Below, in pieces: positions 1-8,351 of a stretch of 64,000 nucleotides of DNA. The position numbers were made by a program, and so were the translations under genes. Numbering within the stretch: position 1 is the stretch's first letter; every line of letters starts with the position of its first letter. This DNA comes from a virus, in the IMG/VR virus record IMGVR_UViG_3300009636_000004, positions 37,790 through 101,789 of that record. One strand, 5' to 3'. Below the pieces are notes generated by a model. That model ran no database searches, was not told the DNA's origin, and was given only the letters and a program-made list of their open reading frames with translations.

Positions 1-25
1 GCGGAAATGCAGCAACTCTACACAT
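1..25 (-). CDS. Partial gene start running off the left edge
   Basis: Only eight codons are inside the window (MCRVAAFP). A start followed directly by Cys is the hallmark of class II glutamine amidotransferases and asparagine synthetases (MCGIAGF-like), and a strong promoter lies 50 bp upstream. The call rests on this short N-terminus only. A rival 16-codon reading frame begins at 68, closer to the promoter. Confidence 0.3.
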
Positions 26-75
26 TTGTATTTTCCTTTGTGTTAGTGTTTATAGATGCATCATTCATGATTCAA

Positions 76-103
76 AGTATATCATGTGTTTATAAAAAGT
101 CAA
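76..103 (-). promoter_or_regulatory. Sigma-70 promoter reading leftwards
   Basis: -35 TTGACT (98-103), 16 bp spacer, extended -10 TGATATACT (hexamer 76-81), preceded by the GC dinucleotide shared by most promoters here. It drives the gene leaving the left edge. Confidence 0.7.
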
Positions 104-113
104 GCGTTCTATA

Positions 114-569
114 TTATGCATTTCCGTTTGGTGAATTTTCTTGTGCGATAATTTTTTCGAGTTTTGGAATGTTTGAGAGTTTATATTTTTTCAATTGCTC
201 AATATCAAGTCGGTTTTCTAAACCATAAATAATAGTTGAAAGAACAGAAGAAGCTAATAACGGTTTGCCATTTCTGTTGACAACTGCTCTCAAATCTTTT
301 CTCAAACCAATACTAATCTTGCTTTTATCCTCAGAATTGGAATAAGTTTTGACCTCAACACCGTTAGATTTAAAAAACTCTACAAGAGCACTTAATTTTT
401 CTTCAAAGTTTTCATCAATGCCATCATAATAATATTCAATTATTATAGGTGGATTATCCGCTTGACGAAGACCATAAACAAAATATTTGTATTCAGTAAC
501 CAAATTGAATAATTTGGATTCCCTTCTAATCTTTGTCAGATTAAAATCTTTTTCTTTAAATTCAATCAT
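114..569 (-). CDS. Hypothetical protein, 151 aa
   Basis: Family not recognised. It is a mixed, charged soluble protein without signal peptide or Cys motif. Its start codon overlaps the stop region of the upstream amidoligase, so it is very likely co-translated with the amidoligase/amidotransferase genes and may serve the same pathway. That link rests on position only. Confidence 0.6.
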   Translation of the reverse strand: MIEFKEKDFNLTKIRRESKLFNLVTEYKYFVYGLRQADNPPIIIEYYYDGIDENFEEKLSALVEFFKSNGVEVKTYSNSEDKSKISIGLRKDLRAVVNRNGKPLLASSVLSTIIYGLENRLDIEQLKKYKLSNIPKLEKIIAQENSPNGNA

Positions 570-1423
570 TATACCCTCTCATTGTTATATCGGTGCCAGA
601 TAATATCTATACCGATTTTGTTAGAAATACATGGTTTCATATCTACTATACCCCAAGATTCTTTCATATTTGTTTTTGGAAGCCAAGTTAGTTTGTTTTT
701 TACAAGAAAATAAATTAAATCAATATAAGGTTTGTAAACTTGATACAAATACATTTTGGTAATATCTGCCCAAATTGCAGGAAATTGTTCAAGAACTCGT
801 TTTTGATTCATCTTAAAAAAATCATCCTTTACAGCAAATTTGTGCCACTCAAATTTTGGATTGTTCAAAACTTCATACATCACAGTTTTGCTCAAACACA
901 ACATAGCAGCAGATACATAAGGTTCAGCAACCCAACTGCTCATCACACGATATTCAAATCCCCAATCTTGTTTTCTAAAATTACCCATATAACCATATTC
1001 ATCTGCTCTTCGTCTTAATCCATGCTCTCTCTTTTCCATAAGAATAGAAACAATGCCAACATAGTGGTCTAAAAAATTAACAGCTTGCTCATGAGTAATA
1101 AGACGTTTTGGAATACCAAAATGCACATGCCCACCAAAAGGATAGCCACCATACCATGTTCCAGCAACCCATCTAAATTTTAGGAATTGAGGTTCTTTAA
1201 TAATTTGTCTTACAAGAATATCGTAAATATTGTTGACAACTTGAATAGGGTCTTTGGAAGGTGCAGGTCGTATTTCAAATGTTATTCCATTTCCATCGGA
1301 ACCAAATTCAATACCTTCTTCATTACTTACATAATCAGTTGACGTAATCATTTGCCCGTTACTTGTAGTGCAAGCAAATTCAGGGTCAGCCCCTATAGTA
1401 AAATCTATTACTTTTTCATTCAT
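569..1423 (-). CDS. PhiEco32-type COOH-NH2 ligase (amidoligase)
   Basis: Predicted ATP-dependent ligase that joins a carboxylate to an amine. The N-terminal GADPEF motif (residues 11-16), the acidic strand FGSDGNGITFEIRPAP (about 41-56) and GGHVHFGIP (about 97-105) are the signature of the phage phiEco32-like amidoligase family (PF14395), in which acidic and His residues bind Mg-ATP. At 284 aa it is a normal family length. It sits four genes from a class II glutamine amidotransferase and beside two Amidoligase_2-type proteins; such neighbourhoods have been predicted to make peptide or amide modifications. The substrate cannot be read from sequence. Confidence 0.8.
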   Translation of the reverse strand: MNEKVIDFTIGADPEFACTTSNGQMITSTDYVSNEEGIEFGSDGNGITFEIRPAPSKDPIQVVNNIYDILVRQIIKEPQFLKFRWVAGTWYGGYPFGGHVHFGIPKRLITHEQAVNFLDHYVGIVSILMEKREHGLRRRADEYGYMGNFRKQDWGFEYRVMSSWVAEPYVSAAMLCLSKTVMYEVLNNPKFEWHKFAVKDDFFKMNQKRVLEQFPAIWADITKMYLYQVYKPYIDLIYFLVKNKLTWLPKTNMKESWGIVDMKPCISNKIGIDIIWHRYNNERV

Positions 1424-1428
1424 TGGAA

Positions 1429-1689
1429 TTATTGAGCAACAAATCTATCGGGAGTAACGCTCATCATAGGTATAACAATGTGAGGCTGAGAACCGCTAAG
1501 TTGAATAACACCATTAACAGGTGACCAAAAAATTTCATTTTTATCAAGTTCAAAGTATTCAGCTACTTTTTTTGGAAGTCTAATAGTAATAAATTTCTTA
1601 CCAATAGTTACAGGAGTGGAATGAAATTTACCAGCCACAAAAATTTTAGGTTTACAAACTTTTTTAGTTTTTTTCTTGGAAGTAGGCAT
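1429..1689 (-). CDS. Small AbrB/MazE-like protein, 86 aa
   Basis: A basic N-terminus rich in Lys (residues 4-14) precedes a segment (about 33-75) with the strand-turn pattern of SpoVT/AbrB swapped-hairpin domains (FITIRLPKKVAEYFEL then a second short beta pair). AbrB-like proteins bind DNA as dimers, so a transcriptional role is plausible. The similarity is by pattern only. It lies between the amidotransferase and amidoligase genes with its own promoter upstream. Confidence 0.5.
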   Translation of the reverse strand: MPTSKKKTKKVCKPKIFVAGKFHSTPVTIGKKFITIRLPKKVAEYFELDKNEIFWSPVNGVIQLSGSQPHIVIPMMSVTPDRFVAQ

Positions 1690-1711
1690 AATATTTTTTA
1701 ATTATAGAATA

Positions 1712-1739
1712 ATTGTATCATGGATTTATAAAAAGTCAA
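1712..1739 (-). promoter_or_regulatory. Promoter for the AbrB-like/amidoligase genes
   Basis: -35 TTGACT (1734-1739), 16 bp spacer, TGATACAAT as extended -10 (hexamer 1712-1717). The start codon at 1689 is 22 nt downstream, so this transcript would have a short leader. Confidence 0.7.
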
Positions 1740-1742
1740 TTG

Positions 1743-2735
1743 TTATTTTTCGTTGAAAATGCGAATCAATGCTTCTTCTCTGCTTATACCCAAGGTTGTC
1801 TGGAAATTTTTAATATCTGCTTCAACAGCAGCATTAAACCATCCGTATTCACATGTATCGCCTTCTGAAAATGTTTTTTCTTCATCTTCTTTCACTTCTT
1901 CAATATCAATTACATTACCTGCATCATCAACTGTTTGCCGGCCATCTGTGAGTAATAATTGTTTTCTGTTTTGGGGAGTTGAAGCATCTACTCCGCAACC
2001 TTGAGAGCCATTTGTGTCAATAGTAACGATAGGTGGAACATTTTGTCTCCAAAATTCCAAATAACTATCATCACCACTATCATCAGTAGTATCCCAATGT
2101 TTTCTGAAATTAAAACTATGAGAATAATTTCTTTCTGTATTATTTCTGTTGGGGGAATATGAATGAGAGTTGTAATTAGTAGTAGGTTTATAAACACCAT
2201 ATCTAAAAGTAGTGTTGGAGTACCACACCCCCTCATCCCAAGTGCCCCCACTTTCATTAAAAATATAAGTGGCACCATTTCCATCCATTATAGCAAGTTT
2301 ATCTGTGCCTATGGATACAGTAATGAGATAATTCAATGCTCCATTGTTAATAGGAACTCCATAATTTTTAACCAATGGTTCTAACACTAATTTGACAAAA
2401 TGACCGGTATCGGAAAGCCCATCGATAGAACATTTGATAGGAAGAATACCGTTATGAACGAGAGCTAGCTTGTTGTCATTAAACAGAAATGGATGACAAT
2501 TTGTTGCATCAACTTTACCATGTGTTGCTTTTCGGAAATGAATTAAACAATGATATTGTTTAACTGCTTCATATTGTTTAATAACTTCATCAATATTGAA
2601 TATTCCTTTTCTTAAATGAAGAACACCATTATTTGCCCATGCCAAACCAGCTCCGTCAGGATGATTTTCAAAACCATTCCTCAAATGCTTTTGTGGAACT
2701 TCAACATTAGCTGGTTTGTAAATTGCTAAACACAT
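1743..2735 (-). CDS. Class II glutamine amidotransferase-like Ntn hydrolase
   Basis: The chosen start at 2735 gives MCLAIYKP, placing Cys directly after Met as required for the N-terminal nucleophile of class II glutamine amidotransferases. The frame is open further upstream to 2783, but that start would bury the Cys and overlap the previous gene. Fold motifs include HPDGAGLAWA (about 26-35), HFRKATHG (about 69-76) and LALVHNGIL (about 92-100). About 330 aa; the last 130 residues are low-complexity and not recognised. It follows the Zn-amidoligase stop by 4 nt. It probably supplies ammonia from glutamine, or hydrolyses a gamma-glutamyl amide, for the amidoligase pathway. Confidence 0.78.
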   Translation of the reverse strand: MCLAIYKPANVEVPQKHLRNGFENHPDGAGLAWANNGVLHLRKGIFNIDEVIKQYEAVKQYHCLIHFRKATHGKVDATNCHPFLFNDNKLALVHNGILPIKCSIDGLSDTGHFVKLVLEPLVKNYGVPINNGALNYLITVSIGTDKLAIMDGNGATYIFNESGGTWDEGVWYSNTTFRYGVYKPTTNYNSHSYSPNRNNTERNYSHSFNFRKHWDTTDDSGDDSYLEFWRQNVPPIVTIDTNGSQGCGVDASTPQNRKQLLLTDGRQTVDDAGNVIDIEEVKEDEEKTFSEGDTCEYGWFNAAVEADIKNFQTTLGISREEALIRIFNEK

Positions 2736-2739
2736 AATT

Positions 2740-4173
2740 TCATCTTTGTGTTGGTTCTGCTCCAGCTTCAACATCGAAGCCAAATTTTTTGATTAATTTC
2801 ATTTCTTGTTCTGTGAATTTTGTTTCTTTCCCCGAAAATCTAGCACATATAAATGCGTAAAGATGAGGATAATCTTTATTTCTAAGTTTGACATAATTCA
2901 CAAAATTATCCCAATTACGACAATAGGTAATACCATAATTACCTACCATACAAAATTGAATAAGAGCATCACAAAATTCTATTGCCTTAAAAAATGATTC
3001 TCGTTTGAGTGTTCCTTTGAAAATTCTAAATTCAATAGTATCATGATTGACAAGATTAACAGCTTCATATCTGTCACTGCGAGACAGTGTTCCGATGCGT
3101 TTAACTGTTCCGTATTTCTTTTTGCAAATACAGGAATAGTTACATGACCTTCTGCCAGCAATTGTTTCAATATGTGGTTGATTATTTTCATCATTCACGA
3201 ATACCACAATTTTTGCTATAGTGAGAAGTGATAGAGGTTTCTTTGAACAGTGGATATGAAGACCACAATTACCTCTTTCACTGTTAAACGAAACCAAGTT
3301 ATCAGGTAAATTGTCAAAAAATTTATTCCAGCGAACAAGGTGTTCTTCCTTGGATGCTGGCTGTGTGCAAATTTCAAAGCCGCAACTTAAACTGCCATCT
3401 TCTTTCACAATAGCAAAATCGCCAAATAAATCAATAACTTTTTGAGCTTTCACACCACGTTCCTCTTTGCTTTTATTTTGAACTTCAACTTCTAGTTCTA
3501 TACCGTAATAATGAGGCGGCTTACCTTGAAACTCAATTTTAGGTTTTTCTTCGTATGTGGTTATTGGGCCATAATAATTGAAACATTTATCGCATACTGA
3601 ATATTTCCCCCTGATTTTGTGAGTTATTTTGTCTTTTTGGAAAGTGTTATTACACATAGGGCAAATCTTAAAAGATTTGTCAAAACATATCTTGCAGTAA
3701 ATATTTTCCTTGTAAGTAAGAAAGTCTTGCCTGTTAAAGAATTTATGACAACAAGAACATTCTCTATAATTTACAGTAAAACAACGAAGACAAACGTTAG
3801 TTATGTTTAGGTCATTCTTTTCAGATATGCGATTTACTTCTTTTGATTCATTTTTATTATAAAGTTTATTACAACAAACACAAGTAATATAATGTTCTTT
3901 TGCACATTTGTCACATACCAAAGATTTATCTCCCATTATTTGAAATGAAGAATGAGCATCTAACTTTGTATGACAGCAGTTGCATTCTCCCGTCAATGTT
4001 CCGTTAAGGATATTATCTCTTCTACAAGCTGGGCAATCACAAGGCATTATATTCTCTTCTTTGATAAAAGTTTTTTCAGACGTATTTTCAGCCCGAATAT
4101 AGTTGTCAGAACTTTCTGGCATTGGTATTGGTTCGGTGAAAATTGATGTTGAATTTGGGTCTATGGTCGGCAT
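2740..4173 (-). CDS. Zinc-ribbon amidoligase (Amidoligase_2-like), 477 aa
   Basis: The N-terminal half (about 40-210) carries a run of CxxC pairs typical of stacked zinc ribbons, some LIM-like. The C-terminal half has the glutamine-synthetase-fold amidoligase motifs: YYGIELEVEV, KEDGSLSCGFEICTQP, NCGLHIHCS, and RYEAVNLVNHDTIEFRIFKGT. These match PF12224 in content and order. Predicted to form an amide or peptide bond with ATP; the zinc modules may hold a protein or nucleic-acid substrate. First gene after a consensus promoter and translationally close to the amidotransferase gene. Confidence 0.8.
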   Translation of the reverse strand: MPTIDPNSTSIFTEPIPMPESSDNYIRAENTSEKTFIKEENIMPCDCPACRRDNILNGTLTGECNCCHTKLDAHSSFQIMGDKSLVCDKCAKEHYITCVCCNKLYNKNESKEVNRISEKNDLNITNVCLRCFTVNYRECSCCHKFFNRQDFLTYKENIYCKICFDKSFKICPMCNNTFQKDKITHKIRGKYSVCDKCFNYYGPITTYEEKPKIEFQGKPPHYYGIELEVEVQNKSKEERGVKAQKVIDLFGDFAIVKEDGSLSCGFEICTQPASKEEHLVRWNKFFDNLPDNLVSFNSERGNCGLHIHCSKKPLSLLTIAKIVVFVNDENNQPHIETIAGRRSCNYSCICKKKYGTVKRIGTLSRSDRYEAVNLVNHDTIEFRIFKGTLKRESFFKAIEFCDALIQFCMVGNYGITYCRNWDNFVNYVKLRNKDYPHLYAFICARFSGKETKFTEQEMKLIKKFGFDVEAGAEPTQR

Positions 4174-4201
4174 TTTAATTGCTTTTCATTATTGAGCTTA
4201 T

Positions 4202-4229
4202 ATTATAACACGTAGATATAAAATGTCAA
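4202..4229 (-). promoter_or_regulatory. Promoter for zinc-amidoligase gene
   Basis: -35 TTGACA (4224-4229), 16 bp spacer, extended -10 TGTTATAAT (hexamer 4202-4207). The leader to the start codon at 4173 is about 20 nt. Confidence 0.72.
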
Positions 4230-4301
4230 GAACTGTAATAATCTCATTTAGAATCCTTATTCATTGTTAAAATTATACACACAGAAATAATCTATCTTTT
4301 A

Positions 4302-4991
4302 TTAGATGTTGAACGTTCTAATAAATGGTGAATTTCTATTACAAGATAAATTAAAAAGTTTTTCAATTCTCTTTACAAATGTAGAAATGGTAACAAATCT
4401 TTTTGTGTAATTTTTATTACCAAAACCACGAATTTCAATACGGGATGATTTATTTGTTCCATTACCGAAATGACACAAAGTTACACACCAATATTTGTCA
4501 TTTACAATATCAACCATAGATTCAACCATAGACTTGAATAGACGAACTTTGGAAGGCGATTTTTTTTGAGTTGCTTTTAACACAGTTTGGCAATAACGAT
4601 TATTTTCTCTATTAAATTTTTTCAAAATTTGGTTCCATAATTTTGAAGAAATAAATGGAAGGGGATTAAAATTTTTCATTTTAGTTTTATCTGCTGAAGA
4701 AATATTGACATGAAGGCCACAGGATGTATTAGTATTACCGTATTTATTGACAATATTAAACACTGTTTTTAGTACTTCCATTGATTCTTTGGGAGGTAGT
4801 GGTGCTGTTCTGATTTCCGTGGAATGATAACTATAGCCACAACCTGTAATACTACCATCCTCACCAATAATAATTTTTTTCTTCAATCCATAGATTTCTT
4901 TACAAAATTGAGTGAACTTGCTACTTCGGATACGACATTCTACTTCAAATCCTAACCGAATGTCAGTATCGTTAGTGAAAATAGCTTTCAT
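4302..4991 (-). CDS. Second Amidoligase_2-like protein, 229 aa
   Basis: Contains LGFEVECRI (about 13-21), GEDGSI (about 43-48), TEIRTAPLPP (about 57-66), SCGLHVNIS (about 90-98) and SRIEIRGFGN near residue 190. This is the same motif order as the C-terminal half of the neighbouring 477 aa protein, without zinc ribbons. The final FRIF-type strand is replaced by EIRGFG. Likely an active GS-fold amidoligase. The low identity to its neighbour outside the motifs argues for an old duplication or separate acquisition, and so a different substrate. Confidence 0.75.
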   Translation of the reverse strand: MKAIFTNDTDIRLGFEVECRIRSSKFTQFCKEIYGLKKKIIIGEDGSITGCGYSYHSTEIRTAPLPPKESMEVLKTVFNIVNKYGNTNTSCGLHVNISSADKTKMKNFNPLPFISSKLWNQILKKFNRENNRYCQTVLKATQKKSPSKVRLFKSMVESMVDIVNDKYWCVTLCHFGNGTNKSSRIEIRGFGNKNYTKRFVTISTFVKRIEKLFNLSCNRNSPFIRTFNI

Positions 4992-4997
4992 AAAAAG

Positions 4998-5276
4998 TTA
5001 AGTAGTTTTTTGCCCTAGCCACCAATTAAGTTTACTACCAAATCCCTTTGCTTTGTCATAACATTTGCCGCGGAAAATATCTTTGTAATGATTATAAATT
5101 GTGAGCTTCACATTTTCAGGAAGAATCTTTAATTTATCAAGAAAATTAGACAATTGCTTATCTGTTAATCCTTTTTGGTGAGCATATTCAGCAATTCTCC
5201 ATTCAGGTGAACCTTTGAGAAATAAATCAGATGCTACAATAGCAATTTCTTTCTCTCTTTGATTCAATTTTTTCAT
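4998..5276 (-). CDS. Hypothetical protein, 92 aa
   Basis: Not recognised. Mostly helical and basic. It lies 6 nt upstream of the second amidoligase gene and directly downstream of a terminator hairpin, so it may depend on read-through. The start at 5276 is embedded in the T-tract of that terminator. Confidence 0.55.
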   Translation of the reverse strand: MKKLNQREKEIAIVASDLFLKGSPEWRIAEYAHQKGLTDKQLSNFLDKLKILPENVKLTIYNHYKDIFRGKCYDKAKGFGSKLNWWLGQKTT

Positions 5277-5277
5277 A

Positions 5278-5304
5278 AAAAACAGGGGCGATTTTACTCG
5301 CCCC
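5278..5304 (-). terminator. Intrinsic terminator
   Basis: Minus-strand hairpin GGGGCGA-GTAAAA-TCGCCCC followed by TGTTTTTT. It ends transcription of the 199 aa gene and sits directly before the 92 aa gene. Confidence 0.8.
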
Positions 5305-5347
5305 TATTTTGTTGTTTGTTTTGTTGTTGTTGACCTAAATTGTGAAA

Positions 5348-5947
5348 TTATTGCTGGTCAACCGTGTAAGTGGAATAGCAGTCAGTCGTTCCGGGAGTTA
5401 CCACATAGCCGCTGATACCAGCCACGATACCTTCCAAATCCTTGCAAGTCACGCCGTTGATTTTGAGAGCACTCTGAATTTGTTTAAGAGTCACTGGTGT
5501 TCCTTTTGACAAATATGCTTCAATTCGTTGAACTAAAGGGCTTTGCGTAGGATTGGGAGCATTAACGGATGGCGGAGTGGAGGCTGGAACACCTGCTGAG
5601 GGAGTAGTGGGTGTTGAAAATTCAAATACACGGAAAGGACCACTCATGTCCACATTTGTCAATCCGAGATTGGCAAGTGTGCCGTCATTTTCAAGACTTT
5701 CAATAATTGCCTTCACATCTTCATTTTTCACCCAATACTTGATACCAGACTGACTGTTAGGATTGGGATTCTCCAAACCGGGTAGAGTAAATTCACCGGC
5801 ATTAACTGCTTCCCGAATTTCAGTGGTTACATCGTGAATGGAAAAACCACCCTTAACTTTGAGTTCCTTCACCGCATTAATCACTGCTTCCTTGAGTGTA
5901 AGTGAAGGCGTTGTTGCTACTGCTGTGCTATCTGCGCTTGTTTTCAT
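5348..5947 (-). CDS. Hypothetical protein, 199 aa, two-part architecture
   Basis: The N-terminal part (about 15-105) looks like a winged-helix-type unit (LKEAVINAVKELKVKGGFSI, then a beta wing near FRVFEF). A Pro/Thr/Ser-rich linker (about 113-138) leads to a C-terminal helical unit of about 60 aa. Base composition is richer in GC than its neighbours. It is closed by a strong terminator and has its own promoter, so it is probably an abundant single-gene transcript. Function unknown. Confidence 0.6.
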   Translation of the reverse strand: MKTSADSTAVATTPSLTLKEAVINAVKELKVKGGFSIHDVTTEIREAVNAGEFTLPGLENPNPNSQSGIKYWVKNEDVKAIIESLENDGTLANLGLTNVDMSGPFRVFEFSTPTTPSAGVPASTPPSVNAPNPTQSPLVQRIEAYLSKGTPVTLKQIQSALKINGVTCKDLEGIVAGISGYVVTPGTTDCYSTYTVDQQ

Positions 5948-6003
5948 ACTATTTTTTTGTTTTTCTTATTGATTTGTTTGGACTGTTATTTAAGTCTGGA
6001 GAA

Positions 6004-6031
6004 ATTATATCAGTGTTTTTTTAATTGTCAA
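6004..6031 (-). promoter_or_regulatory. Promoter for the 199 aa gene
   Basis: -35 TTGACA (6026-6031), 16 bp spacer, extended -10 TGATATAAT (hexamer 6004-6009). The -35 overlaps the stop codon of the 59 aa gene. The leader is about 50 nt. Confidence 0.72.
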
Positions 6032-6207
6032 GCATCTAACAAATGAGGATGAATAATTTTTATGGCTTTACAAAGAGAACGTCTTGCTAAATAAATTTTT
6101 TTCTTAGTTAATGCTGGCCAATTACATTGAACCATTGCTAAAATGCGATTAGCATCAAATAAAGCATCATTTATTTTTTCAATTTGTATTTTACTTAGTG
6201 ATTTCAT
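6028..6207 (-). CDS. Small basic protein, 59 aa
   Basis: Reads from ATG at 6207 to TGA at 6028. The product is helical and Lys/Arg-rich (MKSLSKIQIEKINDALFDAN at the start). It begins 4 nt after the PARP stop codon and fills the gap exactly, which supports it as a real gene translated with the PARP. No family recognised. Confidence 0.6.
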   Translation of the reverse strand: MKSLSKIQIEKINDALFDANRILAMVQCNWPALTKKKIYLARRSLCKAIKIIHPHLLDA

Positions 6208-6210
6208 AAT

Positions 6211-7488
6211 TTATTTACATTCAAGAAGATGTGTAATGTTTACACGATTGTTAGCGTAAACAATCAATTCGTCATGATTAAGGCCGGTATTTGCCACAGT
6301 TGCCCAAATACTATCATAACCTAATGGTGGGCGCGAACAATTTCCGTAACCTCTAGGATAATGAATTTTACCCATAGCAAATTTACAAATAAACAACCAA
6401 CCAGCTTCACCTGTTGATTGTCCCCATCTTCCATAAGTGTATCCCAACGATTTACTTGAGTTAATAGCTCCGTAAACACCATTACCCCACATTTTACCGG
6501 CAATAGCTGCGGTTGAAGGCGGACTGGTTCTAAGGCCACTTTTTAGAATACTTAAACAATTTGCTTCAGATGTTCCATGAAAAACTTCCTTTGGATTATC
6601 AGAAATAAATGCGTTGTCCATTTCGTGAACTTTGATTTTGAATATATTACGAACTTTGATGCGATCATATCCGTGCATCCTGTTCTTGGAAGTTTCAAAC
6701 CAACGTTCAAGGCGATTTGCATCGGGACCATTTTCAACATCAAGGTCAACTTTGAAAACTTGTTCAATAGTTGTTTTGTTGTCAGTTTTCTTTGAAGTAT
6801 CAGCTTTTGGTTTAGTAATGGCTGCGTAAGATGCTTCAAGAGCATCAAGAATATCGTTTTGTTTCTGAATAGCAGTAACGTCAGGAAGAATTCTTCTAAC
6901 ATCAAATTTCATACCTATACTTTGAGGAACTAAGCGAAGATAATCACTGACAAGCTTATCAAGTTGGTCATTATATCTGCTATTTTTGACAAATGGAACT
7001 GTATCTGCTAATAAACTTCTTGCCTCAATAATTGCATCAGGAGTTACGATTCCCAAGGGAGTTTGGAATAATCCTGTAGTATCATTTAAAGTAATATTTG
7101 TGGTTGATGTAATTTTATGAACATTTGATTTGACAAGACGTTCAATTAATTTATCAAGAATAGGACTACCTGAACTTCTGATAATTTGAGATTTGGCAAT
7201 TTCATGAAGATTACTAACTGCAACGGTAGGTGGTCTGGCAGATGCGACGGGTGTTGATGCATCAATGACTTTAGCTTCTGTATAACCTTTTGCTAATTTT
7301 TCCCCGATTTTCTTTTCCATGAAAGACTTGCCTACACCAGAAAAAGTCTTTGATTGAGGGTCATTGCCCACTCTTGCCCATTTTGTAACCACATCGTCAT
7401 TATCATAAAGAATAACTTCCCACCATTTATTATGATTGGCTTGAGCTTCTGCCCAAATGAATTTCTTTGATTCAATAATGTTTGCCAT
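6211..7488 (-). CDS. WGR-domain PARP-like ADP-ribosyltransferase
   Basis: Domain order is WGR (about 8-75, with WARVG at 37-41 in the WGR position), a PARP regulatory helical domain (about 95-225, with PLGIVTPDAI at 144-153) and an ART catalytic domain (about 240-425). The PARP1-type H-Y-E triad is readable: HGT at 304-306, GNGVYG with Tyr339, and DELIVY with Glu407. This arrangement matches DNA-break-activated eukaryotic PARP2/3 and a few bacterial PARPs, which use NAD+ to modify protein or DNA ends and release nicotinamide. The activating helical domain suggests regulation by nucleic acid ends. The gene lies in the same block as PRPP synthetase and nicotinate phosphoribosyltransferase. Confidence 0.9.
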   Translation of the reverse strand: MANIIESKKFIWAEAQANHNKWWEVILYDNDDVVTKWARVGNDPQSKTFSGVGKSFMEKKIGEKLAKGYTEAKVIDASTPVASARPPTVAVSNLHEIAKSQIIRSSGSPILDKLIERLVKSNVHKITSTTNITLNDTTGLFQTPLGIVTPDAIIEARSLLADTVPFVKNSRYNDQLDKLVSDYLRLVPQSIGMKFDVRRILPDVTAIQKQNDILDALEASYAAITKPKADTSKKTDNKTTIEQVFKVDLDVENGPDANRLERWFETSKNRMHGYDRIKVRNIFKIKVHEMDNAFISDNPKEVFHGTSEANCLSILKSGLRTSPPSTAAIAGKMWGNGVYGAINSSKSLGYTYGRWGQSTGEAGWLFICKFAMGKIHYPRGYGNCSRPPLGYDSIWATVANTGLNHDELIVYANNRVNITHLLECK

Positions 7489-7497
7489 ATTTTTTTT

Positions 7498-7525
7498 ATT
7501 ATATCACGATTTTAGAAAAAGTCAA
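7498..7525 (-). promoter_or_regulatory. Promoter for PARP gene
   Basis: -35 TTGACT (7520-7525), 16 bp spacer, extended -10 TGATATAAT (hexamer 7498-7503). The start codon is 9 nt after the -10, so the mRNA would have only about 3 nt of leader. Confidence 0.8.
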
Positions 7526-7794
7526 GCTTTCTTCAATGGGCACCACTTGGGAATAGTCGTCTCTTTTTTTATCATATAAGGACGACAAGCACACGTAATT
7601 GGTTTGAACGGTTGTGTATCTACTTTGTAAATTGAATTGGGTTTTACCTTTTGTTTTGCCAATTTACAAACCGCTGCTACATCATCGTCACAAAACCAAT
7701 CATGAGGGTCTGGGTCTGGAATAATAAGACAATTCGGACAGTTTATATTGACACAAGTTTTAAGAGTAGTAGTAGTTTCAGTTTTAGTTTTCAT
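7522..7794 (-). CDS. Cys-rich small protein, 90 aa
   Basis: Eight Cys spread as CxxxxC, C, C, CxC and C suggest one or two metal sites. The N-terminus is Thr-rich. The stop codon overlaps the PARP promoter -35. Not recognised. Confidence 0.55.
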   Translation of the reverse strand: MKTKTETTTTLKTCVNINCPNCLIIPDPDPHDWFCDDDVAAVCKLAKQKVKPNSIYKVDTQPFKPITCACRPYMIKKETTIPKWCPLKKA

Positions 7795-7802
7795 AATAAA
7801 TT

Positions 7803-8351
7803 TTATACATAGTTAAAATCTTCATAGTTGAATTCTTTAGTGTGTGGTGGAAGTTTTAAGTGAATATTAAGTTTATATCCTTTTTCCAAAAATTCTTTGT
7901 TATTGGCATTTTTCCAATAATAAAAAGTTTCTTCACTTATAATATCGTGGTAATCACTGTAAATATCATCTAATGTTTTCTGAAAACAAACATAATCATG
8001 TTTCATCCCAGCTAACCAAAGACACCTAAGAATTCTTGTGATTCTCAAAAAATTGTGATTTTTCATCGTAATCCAATAATCATTTTTCTCATAAAACCAA
8101 ATCATTCGGGCAAGAGACGTTTGAATGGCACTTTGAATGATAGGGTCTTTTTTTATTATTTCTATATCTTCTTCGGTTAAAACGGGTGTATTTGGATGGC
8201 GTTTACTAGGAATATCCGTAGGAAACATCCATTGAATTATATCGTTACTTTGACTAAGTTTATAATCTGGCAAACTTTGCATTTCAAATAATGTTCTGCC
8301 TCTATTATCCTTTGATTCATCGCGGAGAAATTTTATGATATGTGAGGGCAT
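7803..8351 (-). CDS. OGFr-conserved-region-like protein, 182 aa
   Basis: Residues 1-110 contain MQSLPDYKLSQSNDIIQWMF followed by PT-rich loop and NTPVLTEEDI. This is the order found in the opioid growth factor receptor conserved region (PF04664: helix, D/HxxIQWLFP, xNPxAPxLTxxEI). In animals the domain is a receptor fragment; bacterial and phage members are uncharacterised. Its start overlaps the YopX-like gene. Confidence 0.65.
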   Translation of the reverse strand: MPSHIIKFLRDESKDNRGRTLFEMQSLPDYKLSQSNDIIQWMFPTDIPSKRHPNTPVLTEEDIEIIKKDPIIQSAIQTSLARMIWFYEKNDYWITMKNHNFLRITRILRCLWLAGMKHDYVCFQKTLDDIYSDYHDIISEETFYYWKNANNKEFLEKGYKLNIHLKLPPHTKEFNYEDFNYV

